DNA of 42,294 nucleotides from Verrucomicrobiota bacterium (GCA_016235555.1 JACRKC010000045.1:1-42294), one strand, 5' to 3'; shown: positions 17,036 through 27,200, counted from the stretch's first letter. Made by a program: numbers and translations. Notes: generated from the letters alone by a model not told the origin.

Positions 17036-17054
17036 ACAAATGCCGGATTTCGGC

Positions 17055-18302
17055 TCAGGCCGGCCGGCCTCCCGCCAATCTATTCGGACCCGCCACCTCC
17101 GCGTATTTCGGAATCACCACCACGCCGCCCGGCGATACAAAAAACCGTTTCCGATCCTCCTCCGGCTTGCAGCCGATCACCGTGCCCGGCGGGATCACGA
17201 CGCCTTTGTCGATGATCGCCCGGTGAATCCGGCAGAAATCCCCCACCACCACGCCATCCATCAGCACCGAATCCGTGACGTCGGCCCAGCTGTTGATGAG
17301 GACATTGGGCGACAGCACGCTCCGCCGCACCATGCCGCCGCTCACAATCGCGCCCGACGACACGATCGAATCGAGCGCCTTGCCGCACCGGCCGTGCGGC
17401 ACGTCGTCGGCAAAGACGAATTTCGCCGGTGGATTCGACGCCTGATACGTGCGCAGCGGCCACGCGCGATCGTAGAGATTGAAGATCGGGTCCACGCCCA
17501 CGAGGTCCATGTTGGCCGCCCAGAACGCATCGATCGTCCCGACGTCGCGCCAATAGACCGCCTGCTTCTTGTTTTCGTCCACGAAATCATACGCCATCAC
17601 GCGGTGCCGGTGGATGAGCTTCGGCAGGATGTCGTGCCCGAAATCCACCTCGCCCGTCGCCATCGCCGCCGTCGTCAGCTCGTCGAGCAGCAACTGCCGG
17701 TCGAACAGATACACGCCCATCGAGGCGAGCGCTTTCCCGGGCGCGCGGCCCGAGAGCTTGGGCTGCGCCGGTTTTTCCTCGAACCCCACGATCCGCCCCT
17801 CGGCGTCCTCCTCGACGATGCCGAACTGCCCGGCGGCCGCGGCCTCCACCTCGATGACGGCGACCGTCGCCTCGGCCCGGCTCGCCCGGTGCCGCGCGAC
17901 CATCTTCGCGTAGTCCATTTTGTAGATGTGGTCGCCCGACACGATCAGCACCGTCGTCGTGTCGGTCCCGATCATGCGCAGGTTCTGAAACACCGCGTCG
18001 GCCGTGCCCTTGAACACGTCGCCTTCCTTGCTCAGCGAGGGGTGGATCGGGAAAACATATTCATCGAGCTCCGGGCGGAAAACGTTCCACGCCTGGTTGA
18101 GGTGGCGGCTGAGCGACGTGGACTTGGTCTGCATCACCACGCCGATCTGCCGCAGCCCGGAGTTCACGCAGTTCGACAGCGTGAAATCGATCAACCGGTA
18201 GATGCCGCCAAACGTCACGGCCGGCTTGGCCCGATACTTGGTCAGTGGAAACAGCCGCGCCCCTTCGCCTCCGGCGAGCAGCAGGGTGAAAACCTTCTTC
18301 AT
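17055..18302 (-). CDS. glgC: Glucose-1-phosphate adenylyltransferase
   Basis: GlgC makes ADP-glucose from glucose 1-phosphate and ATP in the cytoplasm, the committed step of bacterial glycogen synthesis. The 415-residue length matches the family (E. coli, 431). The nucleotide-binding start is LLLAGGEGARLFPLT (8-22) followed by RAKPAV and FGG, then GTADAVFQN, SGDHIYKMDY around the catalytic metal Asp, GFEEKP, and the VYWRDVGTIDAFW segment that binds glucose 1-phosphate. The last 120 residues form a left-handed beta-helix with hexapeptide-like repeats (SSGAIVSGGMV, DSVLMDGVVVGDFC). The ATG is clear but has no Shine-Dalgarno sequence. No other glycogen gene is in the window, so it stands alone between exported carbohydrate enzymes. 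It converges with the sulfatase and diverges from the beta-helix gene. Confidence 0.96.
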   Translation of the reverse strand: MKKVFTLLLAGGEGARLFPLTKYRAKPAVTFGGIYRLIDFTLSNCVNSGLRQIGVVMQTKSTSLSRHLNQAWNVFRPELDEYVFPIHPSLSKEGDVFKGTADAVFQNLRMIGTDTTTVLIVSGDHIYKMDYAKMVARHRASRAEATVAVIEVEAAAAGQFGIVEEDAEGRIVGFEEKPAQPKLSGRAPGKALASMGVYLFDRQLLLDELTTAAMATGEVDFGHDILPKLIHRHRVMAYDFVDENKKQAVYWRDVGTIDAFWAANMDLVGVDPIFNLYDRAWPLRTYQASNPPAKFVFADDVPHGRCGKALDSIVSSGAIVSGGMVRRSVLSPNVLINSWADVTDSVLMDGVVVGDFCRIHRAIIDKGVVIPPGTVIGCKPEEDRKRFFVSPGGVVVIPKYAEVAGPNRLAGGRPA

Positions 18303-18545
18303 GATTGAAGCCCGACGCGACGCTCGGGGCGGGGCAAGGTCAACCCAAAGCGCGTCGGGAGCGAGCCTAGTTTAACCCGCACCGCATGTCTCGGCAGATG
18401 TTGCAGGAACCAGTGTGGATTTTGCCGTCGCGACCCCTGCATAGGGTGGAGCGCGTTGCCCCCAACGCGCTTGGTTTTTTGGAACGAGCGCCTCACCGCC
18501 TGCTTGTTACTGCGCATCTGCGAAAACCGTCACCATTGCGTCGCC
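18303..18545. promoter_or_regulatory. Divergent intergenic region with hairpin
   Basis: This 243-base gap between divergent glgC and the beta-helix gene should carry both promoters; none is clear. The hairpin at 18451-18470 lies within it. Confidence 0.35.
18446..18480 (+). terminator. Perfect hairpin with T-run, repeat-derived
   Basis: GCGCGTTG (18451-18458) and CAACGCGC (18463-18470) pair exactly over a CCCC loop and are followed by TTGG and six Ts. This is the form of a Rho-independent terminator on the plus strand, although no plus-strand gene lies just upstream. It sits 66 bases before the ATG of the beta-helix gene, so it could attenuate that gene or block readthrough. The unit GGTGGAGCGCGTTGCC is shared with 16961. 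Confidence 0.45.
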
Positions 18546-20714
18546 ATGCACCTCCGCCTCCTCGGTCTCGCGCTCACACTGTCTACTCTTCCGGCTCCCG
18601 CGGCCGACTACTTCGTCGCGCCCAACGGCGCCGACACCAACCCCGGCACGCTCGCCCGGCCGTTCGCCACGCTCGAACGCGCCCGCGACGCCATCCGCGC
18701 CCGGAAAACCGCGAGCCCCGCCGCCGCCGCGGAGCCGGTCACCGTGCACCTCCGCGCCGGCCGCTACTCGCTCGCCCGGCCGGTGCAGTTCGAGGCCCGC
18801 GACTCGGGCACCGCCTCCGCTCCGGTGGTGTGGCGCGGTTATCGCGACGAACGCCCGCTCATCGTCGGCGGCAAACCGATCGCTAATTTCGTCCCGCACC
18901 AGGGGAAAATCCTGAAGGCCGACGTCGGCGCGCAGGGCTTCAAGGGCGTCGCCTTCCGCATGCTGCTCTGCGACGGCCGCCAGCAGATCCTCGCGCGCTA
19001 CCCCAATTTCGATCCGCAGAATCCCTACGGCGGCGGCTTCGCCTACGTCGCCGGCGAACACGTCGACATCTACAAGGAAATCCCCGGCGAGGACAAACGC
19101 ACGCTCCGCTACGCCGCGTCCGACGACCGCGCGTGGGCGCACCCCGAGGAAGCCGAGGTCATGATCTTCCCGCGCTACAACTGGTGGAACAACCTCGTGC
19201 GCATCGCCTCGCTCGACCGCGCCACGCGCACGATCAAGCTCGCCGCCGACTGCTCCTACGCCATCCGCCCCACCGACCGCTATTACGTGCGCAACGTCCG
19301 CGAGGAACTCGACGCCCCCGGCGAGTGGTATCTCGATCGCGCGACCGCCACGCTCTATTTCTGGCCACCCGACGGCGCCGACCTGAACACCGTGTTCGCC
19401 CCCACGCTGCGCTCGCTGGTCGAACTCGCGCCCGGCACCGCGCACGTGACCTTCCGCGGTCTCACCTTCGAGGGCTGCGAGGGCACCGCGCTCACGTTCA
19501 AGGGCACGACCGCCTGCCGCCTCGTCGCCTGCACCGTGCGCAACGTCGGCGACTACCACGGCAACGGCATCACGATCGACGGCGGCACCGGCAACGGCGT
19601 CGTCGGTTGCGATTTTCACGCCATCGGCGCCTCCGCCATCGGCCTCGCCGGCGGCGACCAGCAGACCCTCACGCCCGCGGGAAATTCCGCCGACAACAAC
19701 TACATCCACCACACCGGCGTCCTCTACAAGCAGGGGGTCGGCGTCTCGCTGCGCGGCGTCGGCCAGCGCGCCTCGCACAACCTCATCCACGACTGCCCGC
19801 GCTTCGCGATCCAGTTCATGGGCAACAACCACGTGATCGAGCTGAACCACATCCGCCACGTGAACCTCGAGACGGCCGACACCGGCGGCATCTACACCGG
19901 CGGCCGCGACTGGCTCGGCTCCCGCGGCTGCGTCATCCGCCACAATTTCTTCCACGACATGCTCGGCTTCGGCTACGAAAAGGGGAAGTGGGTCTCGCCG
20001 CATTTCGCCTGGGGCATCTACCTCGACGACAACACCGGCGGCGTCACCGTCCACGGCAACATCGTCGCCCGCGCCCAGCGCGGCCTCATCCACCTGCACA
20101 ACGGCCGCGACAACACCGTCGAAAACAACATCCTCGTCGAGGGCACGCAGCAGCAGATCCAGCTCAGCGGCTGGACCGACAAACACCGCTACTGGACCAC
20201 GCACTCGCCCACGATGATCCGGGCCTACGAGTCGGTCGTCGACCGGCCGGAGTGGCGCACGATGCCCGGCATGAAACTCCACCCGCGCGACGCCGTGCTG
20301 CCCGACCACACGATCATGGCGGGAAACACGTTTTCCAAAAACATCGTCTACTGGAAGAATCCCGCCACGGCCTACGTCACCCAGCGGAGTTTTTCGACGG
20401 CGCACAACGCCTTCGATCGAAACCTGCTCTGGCACGCCGGCCAGCCGCTCCGCACCGGTCTGAAAAAACCCGGCCTCGACGAATGGGCCGCGTGGCAGGC
20501 CGCCGGCCTCGACCAGCACTCCGTGATTGCCGATCCCAGATTCGTCGATCCCGCGCGCGACGACTACCGCCTCCAGCCGGATTCGCCGGCGTTCGCGCTC
20601 GGCTTCCAGCCGATCCCCGTCGAAAAAATCGGCCCCTACGCGAGCCCCGACCGCGCGACCTGGCCCATCCTCGAAGCGGAAGGCGCCCGCGAGCACCCGC
20701 CCGTCAGCCGTTGA
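18546..20714 (+). CDS. Exported right-handed beta-helix protein, GH141-like
   Basis: This 722-residue protein has a Sec signal peptide (RLLGLALTLSTLPAPAAD) and then the hallmark opening YFVAPNGADTNPGTLARPFATLERARDAI, here cited only by its start and end at about 19-48, seen in right-handed parallel beta-helix enzymes and in GH141-type sequences. From about 300 to 560 there are repeated beta-helix turns (NNYIHH, SHNLIHD, VIRHNFFHD, GNIVARA, ENNILVE). Acidic residues in ETADTGGIY (D445) and GIYLDDNTGG (D494, D495) lie where GH141-like proteins carry conserved aspartates. GH141 includes a fucosidase and a xylanase, so activity on a fucosylated glycan is possible but unproven; a polysaccharide lyase-like role is the alternative. 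The ATG at 18546 is chosen for the signal peptide. No Shine-Dalgarno sequence is seen. Confidence 0.75.
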   Translation: MHLRLLGLALTLSTLPAPAADYFVAPNGADTNPGTLARPFATLERARDAIRARKTASPAAAAEPVTVHLRAGRYSLARPVQFEARDSGTASAPVVWRGYRDERPLIVGGKPIANFVPHQGKILKADVGAQGFKGVAFRMLLCDGRQQILARYPNFDPQNPYGGGFAYVAGEHVDIYKEIPGEDKRTLRYAASDDRAWAHPEEAEVMIFPRYNWWNNLVRIASLDRATRTIKLAADCSYAIRPTDRYYVRNVREELDAPGEWYLDRATATLYFWPPDGADLNTVFAPTLRSLVELAPGTAHVTFRGLTFEGCEGTALTFKGTTACRLVACTVRNVGDYHGNGITIDGGTGNGVVGCDFHAIGASAIGLAGGDQQTLTPAGNSADNNYIHHTGVLYKQGVGVSLRGVGQRASHNLIHDCPRFAIQFMGNNHVIELNHIRHVNLETADTGGIYTGGRDWLGSRGCVIRHNFFHDMLGFGYEKGKWVSPHFAWGIYLDDNTGGVTVHGNIVARAQRGLIHLHNGRDNTVENNILVEGTQQQIQLSGWTDKHRYWTTHSPTMIRAYESVVDRPEWRTMPGMKLHPRDAVLPDHTIMAGNTFSKNIVYWKNPATAYVTQRSFSTAHNAFDRNLLWHAGQPLRTGLKKPGLDEWAAWQAAGLDQHSVIADPRFVDPARDDYRLQPDSPAFALGFQPIPVEKIGPYASPDRATWPILEAEGAREHPPVSR

Positions 20715-20740
20715 GCGATAAAAAATCCGTAGCCGTTTGT

Positions 20741-20807
20741 GTAGGTCGGGGTTTATCCCCGACATCCGCCGTAGGCGGACAAGTGTCGGGCGTAAAGCCC
20801 GACCTAC
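20741..20807. repeat. Composite three-hairpin repeat, copy 2
   Basis: The layout matches 16814-16880: TCGGGGTTTATCCCCGA, then TCCGCCGTAGGCGGA, then TCGGGCGTAAAGCCCGA, enclosed by GTAGGTC and GACCTAC. A further outer pair, GTAGCCGT at 20729 and ACGGCTAC ending at 20824, encloses the whole unit. Confidence 0.88.
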
Positions 20808-20858
20808 GTGCCGGGCACGGCTACACTTCAACGCAATCCGCTATCGAACGGACGAACG

Positions 20859-20940
20859 TGTGGCGTAGCGGCGGGCGTCCCTGCCCGCCGGTTCAGGATT
20901 CCTGTCAAGCCTCGGCGGGCAGAGAGGCCCGCCGCCACGC
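20859..20940. repeat. Inverted repeat pair (GGCGGGCGTCCCTGCCCGCC)
   Basis: Left arm 20859-20890 and right arm 20912-20940 are inverted and imperfect, and each folds on itself around GGCGGGC...GCCCGCC. It is related to the element at 29061-29132. Confidence 0.75.
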
Positions 20941-21004
20941 AGGTCCGCAACAATCTTCTCCTCCACCGCCCCGGCGCGCTCCCGTCCGCCAGCTCACACC
21001 ACCC

Positions 21005-21028
21005 GCAGGTCGGGCTTCACGCCCGACG
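21005..21028. repeat. Hairpin repeat (GTAGGTCGGGC family)
   Basis: GTCGGGC and GCCCGAC pair over TTCAC. It is a single unit next to the 3' end of the mdtC-like gene, like the unit at 584. Confidence 0.75.
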
Positions 21029-21047
21029 CCGCTGGCTCGAAGCCTCC

Positions 21048-24000
21048 TCAGAAGATACTCCGCTCCACCTCGGGTAAGAGCGTCGGCGCCGTCGCCGACT
21101 TTTTCCCGAACCGCACCCGCAGCCGGTCGATCCACAGATACACCACCGGCACCGTATAGAGCGTCAGCAACTGGCTCACCACGATGCCGCCCACGATCGC
21201 GATGCCGAGCGGACGGCGCATTTCCACGCCCTCGCCCGTCGCGAGGATCAGCGGCAGCGCGCCGAGCAGCGCCGCACAATTCGTCATCAGGATCGGCCGC
21301 AGCCGCAGTTGCGCCGCCTCGAAGATCGCCGCGCGCGGGCTGATGCCGTCGCGCCGCTCCGCCGCGAGCGCGAAGTCGATCATCAGGATCGCGTTTTTCA
21401 TCACGATGCCGATGAGCAGGAACAGCCCGAGCAACGCCACGAGGGAGAACTCCTCGTTCATCAGGCGCAGCAACAGGAGCGCCCCGAGACCCGCCGACGG
21501 CAGCGTCGAAATGATCGTGAGCGGGTGCACCAGGCTTTCGTAGAGCATGCCGAGCACGAGGTAGACCGCGACCAGCACGCCGAGGATCAGGAACGGCTGC
21601 GACTGGAGGCTCTGCTGGAACGACTGCGCCGAGCCGAACATCTTCGCCTGCACATCCGTCGGCAGCATGATTTTCGCCATCGCCTGGTCGATGGCCGTCA
21701 TCGCCTGCTCCAGCGAGACATCCGGCGCGAGGCCGAAGCCGAGATTTTCCGCCGCGAACAGCGCCCGATGCCGCACGCGGTCGCCCACCAGCCCGTAGTC
21801 GTAACGCGTGAAGGCCGAGAGCGGCACGCGCGTGCCGTTCGCCCCGATCACCATCACGCGATCGAGCACCGTCGGGTCGGACGTGTATTGCGGCTCCAGC
21901 TCCATGATCACGCGGTATTGGTTCATCCGCTCGTAAAGCGTCGCGATCTGCCGCTGGCTGAACGAGCTGTTGAGCACGTTGGTCACCATCTGCACGTCGA
22001 CCCCCAGCCGCCGCGCCGCTTCGCGATCGATGTGCAGCATGACTTCCTGCGTGCCGCCTTCGGAGGGCGCGTAAACATCCACGAGTTCGGGCAGCTCCCG
22101 CAGCGCCTCCGCCACCTTGGGCACCCACTTGCGCAGGAGCGGGACCTCCGGCGCCATCAGCGTGAGATCGTAGGACGTGCCGTCCGACATGCGCGGCGGG
22201 TCGATGTCCTGCGCCACGAACATGTAGAGGTTGCCGCCCGCCACGAGCGGCGCCTTCTCGCGGATGCGGTTGATCACCTCCTGCGCGGAGGCCTTGCGTT
22301 CCTTCAGCGGTTTCAGGCGGATCGTGAGGCGCGCGTTGCTCGTGCCCGAGCTGCCACCCGCCGTGCCGGTCACGTCCAGCACGGCTGGATCCTCCAGCAG
22401 CAGTTTGCGGAAGATCTCGATTTTCGGCTGCATGAGTCCGAACGAAAACCCGTCGTCGCCGCGCGCAAAGCCGAAGATCTGCCCCGTGTCCTGCATCGGC
22501 AGGAAGCCCTTCGGGCTCTTGATGTAGAGGGTGATGTTGAGCCCGACGGTGCCGACCAGAATGATCGCCATGAGCGGCTGGTGCCGCATCGCCCAGTCGA
22601 GCGTGTGCGCATAGCCGCGCCGCACCTTGGCAAAAAACGTCTCCGTCGCGTGCGCGAAGCCCGCACGCGGCTTCGCCTCGCGCCGCAGCAGCCAGCGCGA
22701 GCACAGCGCCGGCGTGAGCGTCAGCGACACCGCCAGCGACACCATCATCGCCGCCGCGAGCGTGATCGAAAACTCGCGGAACAACCGCTCGACGATGCCG
22801 CCCATGAACAGGATCGAGACGAACACGACCACGAGCGACAGGGTCATCGCCACGAGCGTGAAGCCGACCTCGCCCGCGCCCTTCACCGCCGCGCGATACG
22901 GCGACAGGCCGCGCTCGATGTGGCGCGAGATGTTTTCCAGCACCACGATCGCATCGTCGACCACGAGCCCCGTCGCCACGATGAGCGCCATCAGCGACAG
23001 GTTGTTCAGCGAAAACCCGTAGAGATACATGATGCCGAACGTCCCGTGGATCGACACCGGGATCGCGAGGCACGGGATCAGCGTCGAGCGCAGGCTCCCG
23101 AGGAACAGGTAGACGACGAGCATCACGAGGCCCGCCGCGATCGCGAGGGTCTTCTGGGATTCGTAGAGGGTCGCGCGGATCGCCGGCGAGCGATCGCTCA
23201 CCACTGACAGCTCTGCGTCCGCCGGCAGCAACGCTCGCAGCGGGCCGAGCTGGGCGTTGATGGCGTTGATCGTCTCGATGATGTTGGCGCCCGGCTCGCG
23301 GCTGATCATGAGCAACACCGCCGGGCGGTGGTTGTGGAAACCGGAGCTGTAGCGATCCTCGACGGAGTCGGTCACTTTAGCCACATCGCCAAGCCGCACC
23401 GGCGCGCCGTCGCGATAGCGGATGACCAGCGGCAGGTATTGCCCGGCGCGGCGGAGCTGGTTGCTCGTCTGCACCTCCCACTGGCGCTCGCCGTCCTCGA
23501 CCACGCCGCGCGGACGCAGCGAATTCGCCGTGCTGATCGCGCGGCGCACCTCGTCGAGGGCGATGCCGGACGAAGACAGCGCGTGCGGATTGAGTTGCAC
23601 GCGCACGGCCGGCAGCGAACTGCCGCCGAGCTGCACTTCCCCCACGCCGGAGATGCGCGAGATTTTCTGCGCGAGAATCGTCGAGGCGAAATCGTAGAGG
23701 TGGCCCGGCGCGATGTTCGGCGAACTCAGCGCCAGCACCATGATCGGCGACTGCGAGGGGTTGGATTTGCGGAACGTGGGCATGCCGGGCATGCCCGCCG
23801 GGAGCTGGCCGCGCGCGATGTTGATCGCGGCCTGCACCTCGCGGGCGGCCTCGTTCACGTCGCGGCCCTGCGCGAATTCCAACTGGATGCTCGTGTTCCC
23901 CTGCCGGCTCTCCGACCAGACGCTCGTCACCCCCGAGATGGCGCCGAGCGCGCGCTCGAGCGGCGCGGCGACGTTGGCCGCCATCGTCTCGGGGCTCGCA

Positions 24001-24158
24001 CCGGGCAGCGACGCGCTGACGCGGATCGACGGAAAATCCACCTGCGGCAGCGGGGAGACCGGCAGCAGCCGGTAAGCGAGCAAGCCGACCAGCACGAGCG
24101 CCGCCGCGATCATGCAGCTCGCCACCGGCCGCCTAACAAATGGATGCGCGAGGTTCAT
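21048..24158 (-). CDS. mdtC: RND efflux permease, MdtC-like
   Basis: This 1036-residue inner-membrane protein is a proton-driven RND pump subunit. The N-terminal helix ([20 protein letters not shown]) is followed by the PLPQVDFPSI motif, a large periplasmic loop, and TM4 with the proton-relay pair in GLVVDDAIVVLEN. The second half repeats the layout and ends with IVMKNAILMIDFALAA, LRPILMTNCAALLGALPL and VVYLWIDRLRVRFGK. It resembles E. coli MdtC more than AcrB, and it lies directly after an MdtB-like gene, as expected for the MdtBC heteromultimer. The ATG at 24158 is chosen because the next upstream bases, from 24173, belong to an inverted repeat. It is the third gene of an apparent mdtA-mdtB-mdtC operon. 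Substrates (bile salts, novobiocin or metals in relatives) cannot be inferred. Confidence 0.9.
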   Translation of the reverse strand: MNLAHPFVRRPVASCMIAAALVLVGLLAYRLLPVSPLPQVDFPSIRVSASLPGASPETMAANVAAPLERALGAISGVTSVWSESRQGNTSIQLEFAQGRDVNEAAREVQAAINIARGQLPAGMPGMPTFRKSNPSQSPIMVLALSSPNIAPGHLYDFASTILAQKISRISGVGEVQLGGSSLPAVRVQLNPHALSSSGIALDEVRRAISTANSLRPRGVVEDGERQWEVQTSNQLRRAGQYLPLVIRYRDGAPVRLGDVAKVTDSVEDRYSSGFHNHRPAVLLMISREPGANIIETINAINAQLGPLRALLPADAELSVVSDRSPAIRATLYESQKTLAIAAGLVMLVVYLFLGSLRSTLIPCLAIPVSIHGTFGIMYLYGFSLNNLSLMALIVATGLVVDDAIVVLENISRHIERGLSPYRAAVKGAGEVGFTLVAMTLSLVVVFVSILFMGGIVERLFREFSITLAAAMMVSLAVSLTLTPALCSRWLLRREAKPRAGFAHATETFFAKVRRGYAHTLDWAMRHQPLMAIILVGTVGLNITLYIKSPKGFLPMQDTGQIFGFARGDDGFSFGLMQPKIEIFRKLLLEDPAVLDVTGTAGGSSGTSNARLTIRLKPLKERKASAQEVINRIREKAPLVAGGNLYMFVAQDIDPPRMSDGTSYDLTLMAPEVPLLRKWVPKVAEALRELPELVDVYAPSEGGTQEVMLHIDREAARRLGVDVQMVTNVLNSSFSQRQIATLYERMNQYRVIMELEPQYTSDPTVLDRVMVIGANGTRVPLSAFTRYDYGLVGDRVRHRALFAAENLGFGLAPDVSLEQAMTAIDQAMAKIMLPTDVQAKMFGSAQSFQQSLQSQPFLILGVLVAVYLVLGMLYESLVHPLTIISTLPSAGLGALLLLRLMNEEFSLVALLGLFLLIGIVMKNAILMIDFALAAERRDGISPRAAIFEAAQLRLRPILMTNCAALLGALPLILATGEGVEMRRPLGIAIVGGIVVSQLLTLYTVPVVYLWIDRLRVRFGKKSATAPTLLPEVERSIF

Positions 24159-24172
24159 GCGCAAGGACTCCG

Positions 24173-24246
24173 CCGTAGGGCGGGTCTGTGACCCGCCCAT
24201 TTCCGCGCTGAAGGTTCGCAGGGCGGGTCACAGACCCGCCCTACGG
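24173..24246. repeat. Exact 26-base inverted repeat between mdtB and mdtC
   Basis: Arms 24173-24198 and 24221-24246 are exact inverse copies, and each arm is itself a hairpin (GGCGGGT...ACCCGCC). It fills most of the 115-base gap inside the efflux operon. Confidence 0.92.
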
Positions 24247-24273
24247 CCAACACGAAAGTTGCCGGCCCGTTGG

Positions 24274-27200
24274 TCATGCCGGCTGCGATTTCGCCACGCC
24301 GGCCGCGGCGATTTTCTTCCGCGCCCGCGATTGCTGCGCGAGTCGATCGAAGAACAAATACACCACCGGTGTCGTGAACAGCGTGAGCACCTGGCTCACG
24401 AGCAACCCGCCGACCATCACCAGGCCGAGCGGCGACCGCAGCTCGGCCCCCGAGCCCGTCGAGAACATCAGCGGCAGCGCGCCGAACAAGGCCGCCAGCG
24501 TCGTCATCAGAATCGGGCGGAAGCGCAGCAGCGCCGCCTTCTTGATCGCCTCGCGCGACGAGAGGCCCTCGCTGCGCGCCGCTTCCAGCGCGAAATCGAC
24601 CATCATGATGCCGTTCTTCTTCACCAAACCGATCAGCAGCACGATGCCGATGACCGCGATCATATCGAGCGGCTGGCCGGTCAATTCGAGCGCCAGCAGC
24701 GCGCCGACCGTCGCCGAGGGCAGCGTCGAAAGAATCGTGATCGGATGGATGCTGCTCTCATAGAGCACGCCCAGCACGATATACATCGTCACCACCGCCG
24801 CGAGCACGAGGAGAAGGGTGCTCGAGAGCGAGTCGCGGAACGCATTGGCCGCGCCCTCGAAACGCATCTCGATCGCCGGCGGCAACTCCAGCTCGTGCGC
24901 CGCGCGCTCGATCGCCTTCACCGCGTCGCCGAGCGACGCCTTGGTGCCGAGGTTGAACGAGATCGTGACCGCCGGAAACTGGCCGACGTGATTGAGCAGC
25001 AGCGTGGTCGGCCGCTCGCTCACGCGTGCCACGCTCGACAGCGGGATCGGTTTGCCGCCGCGCGTGCGCACGTAGACGCCCGCGAGCGCATCCGGCCCGG
25101 CCGAAAGGCGCGGGTCGACCTCGATCACCACGCGATACTGGCTGGCCTGCGTGAAGAGCGTGGAAATCTGCCGCTGGCCGAACGCCGAGTAGAGCGCATC
25201 GTCGATGTCGGCTACGGTCACCCCGAGCCGGCTCGCCGCGTCGCGGTCGATTTCGAGGTAGGCCTGCAGGCCGCGGTTCTGGAGATCGCTCGCCACGTCG
25301 GCCAGCTGCGGGAGTTCCTGCAAGTGCGTCACGACCTGCGGCACCCATTCGTCGAGCAGGCGGTCGTCGGGGCAGGTGAGCGTGAACTGAAACTGCGTGC
25401 GGCTCACCTTGTCCTCGATCGTGAGTTCTTGCACCGGCTGCAGGTAGAGCGTGATGCCTTCGACGGTGCGCGCCGCCTCGCGCAGGCGCGCGATGACTTT
25501 GCCGGCCGGGTCGCGGCGTTCGCCGTGCGGCTTGAGGTTGATGAGCATGCGGCCGCTGTTGAGCGTGGCGTTGGTGCCATCGACGCCGATGAACGACGAC
25601 AGACTCTGCACCGCGGGATCCTCGAGCACCTTGGCCGCGAGCGCCCGCTGCCGCTCGGCCATCGCCGAGAACGAGATCGACTGCGGCGCCTCGGTCACCG
25701 CCTGGATGGCGGAATTGTCCTGCACCGGGAAGAAGCCCTTCGGCACCACGAGGTAGAGCCCGGCCGTCAGCGCCAGCGTGCCCACCGTGATCCACAGGAA
25801 CAGCCGCTGGCGGTCGAGCACCCAGTCGAGCCACTCGCCGTATTTCGCAATCACGCGATCGAGGAAACCGGGCGCGCCCTGCTCGGGCGCGTGCTCCGGC
25901 AGCATGCGCGCGCACATCATCGGCGTGAGCGTCAGCGACACGACCAGCGAAATCAGGATCGAGACCGCCAGCGTGATCGCAAACTCGTGGAACAGCCGCC
26001 CGACCACGCCACCCATGAACAGCAGCGGGATCAGCACCGCGATGAGCGAGATCGTCAGCGACACCAGCGTGAATCCGATCTGCGCCGCGCCCTTGAGCGC
26101 GGCCTCCATCGGCGAGGCGCCCTGCTCGCGGTAGCGCGCGATGTTTTCCAGCATCACGATCGCATCGTCGACGACGAAGCCGGTCGCGATCGTGAGCGCC
26201 ATCAACGTGAGGATGTTGAGCGAAAAGTCCGCGAGATACATCACGCCGAACGTGCCCACGAGCGACAGCGGCACCGCGATGCTGGGGATGATGGTGGCGG
26301 CGAAATTGCGCAGGAACAGGAACGTCACGAGCACCACGAGCGCGATCGCGAAGATGAGTTCGTGCTGCACCGAGCGCACCGAGGCGCGGATGCTTTGCGT
26401 GCGGTCCGTCAGGATCGCGAGATCGACGGCCGTGGGCAGGCTGGCGGAGAGCTGGGGCATCATCGCCTGCACGCGGTCGACCACGTCGATCACGTTGGCG
26501 CCGGGCTGGCGCTGGACGTTGATGAGCACCGCGGGCAGTTTGTCCGCCCACGCGGCGAGGCGGCGGTCCTCCGCGGCGTTTTCGATGCGGGCGACCTCGC
26601 CGAGGCGGAGCGGCGCGCCGTTGCGCCAGGCCAGGATGAGATTCTTGTATTCGTCGACGGAGCGGAGCTGGTCGTTCGCATCCATCAAAATCGAGCGGAT
26701 GGGGCCGTCGAAGCTGCCCTTGGGCTGGTTGGCGCTCGCCTGTGCGATGGCGGTGCGCACATCGGCGAGGTTCATGCCGCGCGCGGCGAGTTCGCCGGGA
26801 TTGATCTGCACCCGCACTGCGGGCCGCTGGCCGCCCGCGAGGCTCACCATGCCGACACCCGGGATCTGCGCGAGTTTCTGGGCCACCCGCGTGTCGACGA
26901 GATCGTGCACCTGCGGCAGCGGCAGGCTCGCCGACGTCACGGCGAACGTGAGGATGGGCGCGTCAGCCGGGTTGACCTTGCGATAAACCGGCGGCGTCGG
27001 GAGATCGTTCGGGAGGAGGTTGTTCGCGGCAGCGACCGCGGCCTGCACTTCCTGCTCGGCCACGCCCATCGAGACCTCGAGCGCGAACTGCAACGTGATC
27101 ACCGACGCACCGGCCGAACTGGTCGACGACATCTGGTTCACGCCGGGGATCTGGCCGAAGCGGCGCTCCAGCGGCGCCGTGATCGCACTCGCCACGACCG

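Larger units (their letters stand above)
16653..17054. other. Convergent gap holding three different repeats
   Basis: This 402-base gap between the convergent sulfatase and glgC genes contains three repeats one after another (16693-16768, 16814-16880, 16961-17035) and no gene. Transcription from both sides probably ends here. Confidence 0.6.
20715..21047. other. Convergent gap with three repeats
   Basis: The 333-base gap between the convergent beta-helix gene and the mdtC-like gene holds repeats at 20741-20807, 20859-20940 and 21005-21028, and no gene. Confidence 0.6.

Noticed and set aside
16653-17054. CRISPR array in the repeat-rich gap
   Set aside because: The repeats are inverted and of different families, not direct and evenly spaced, and no cas gene is near.
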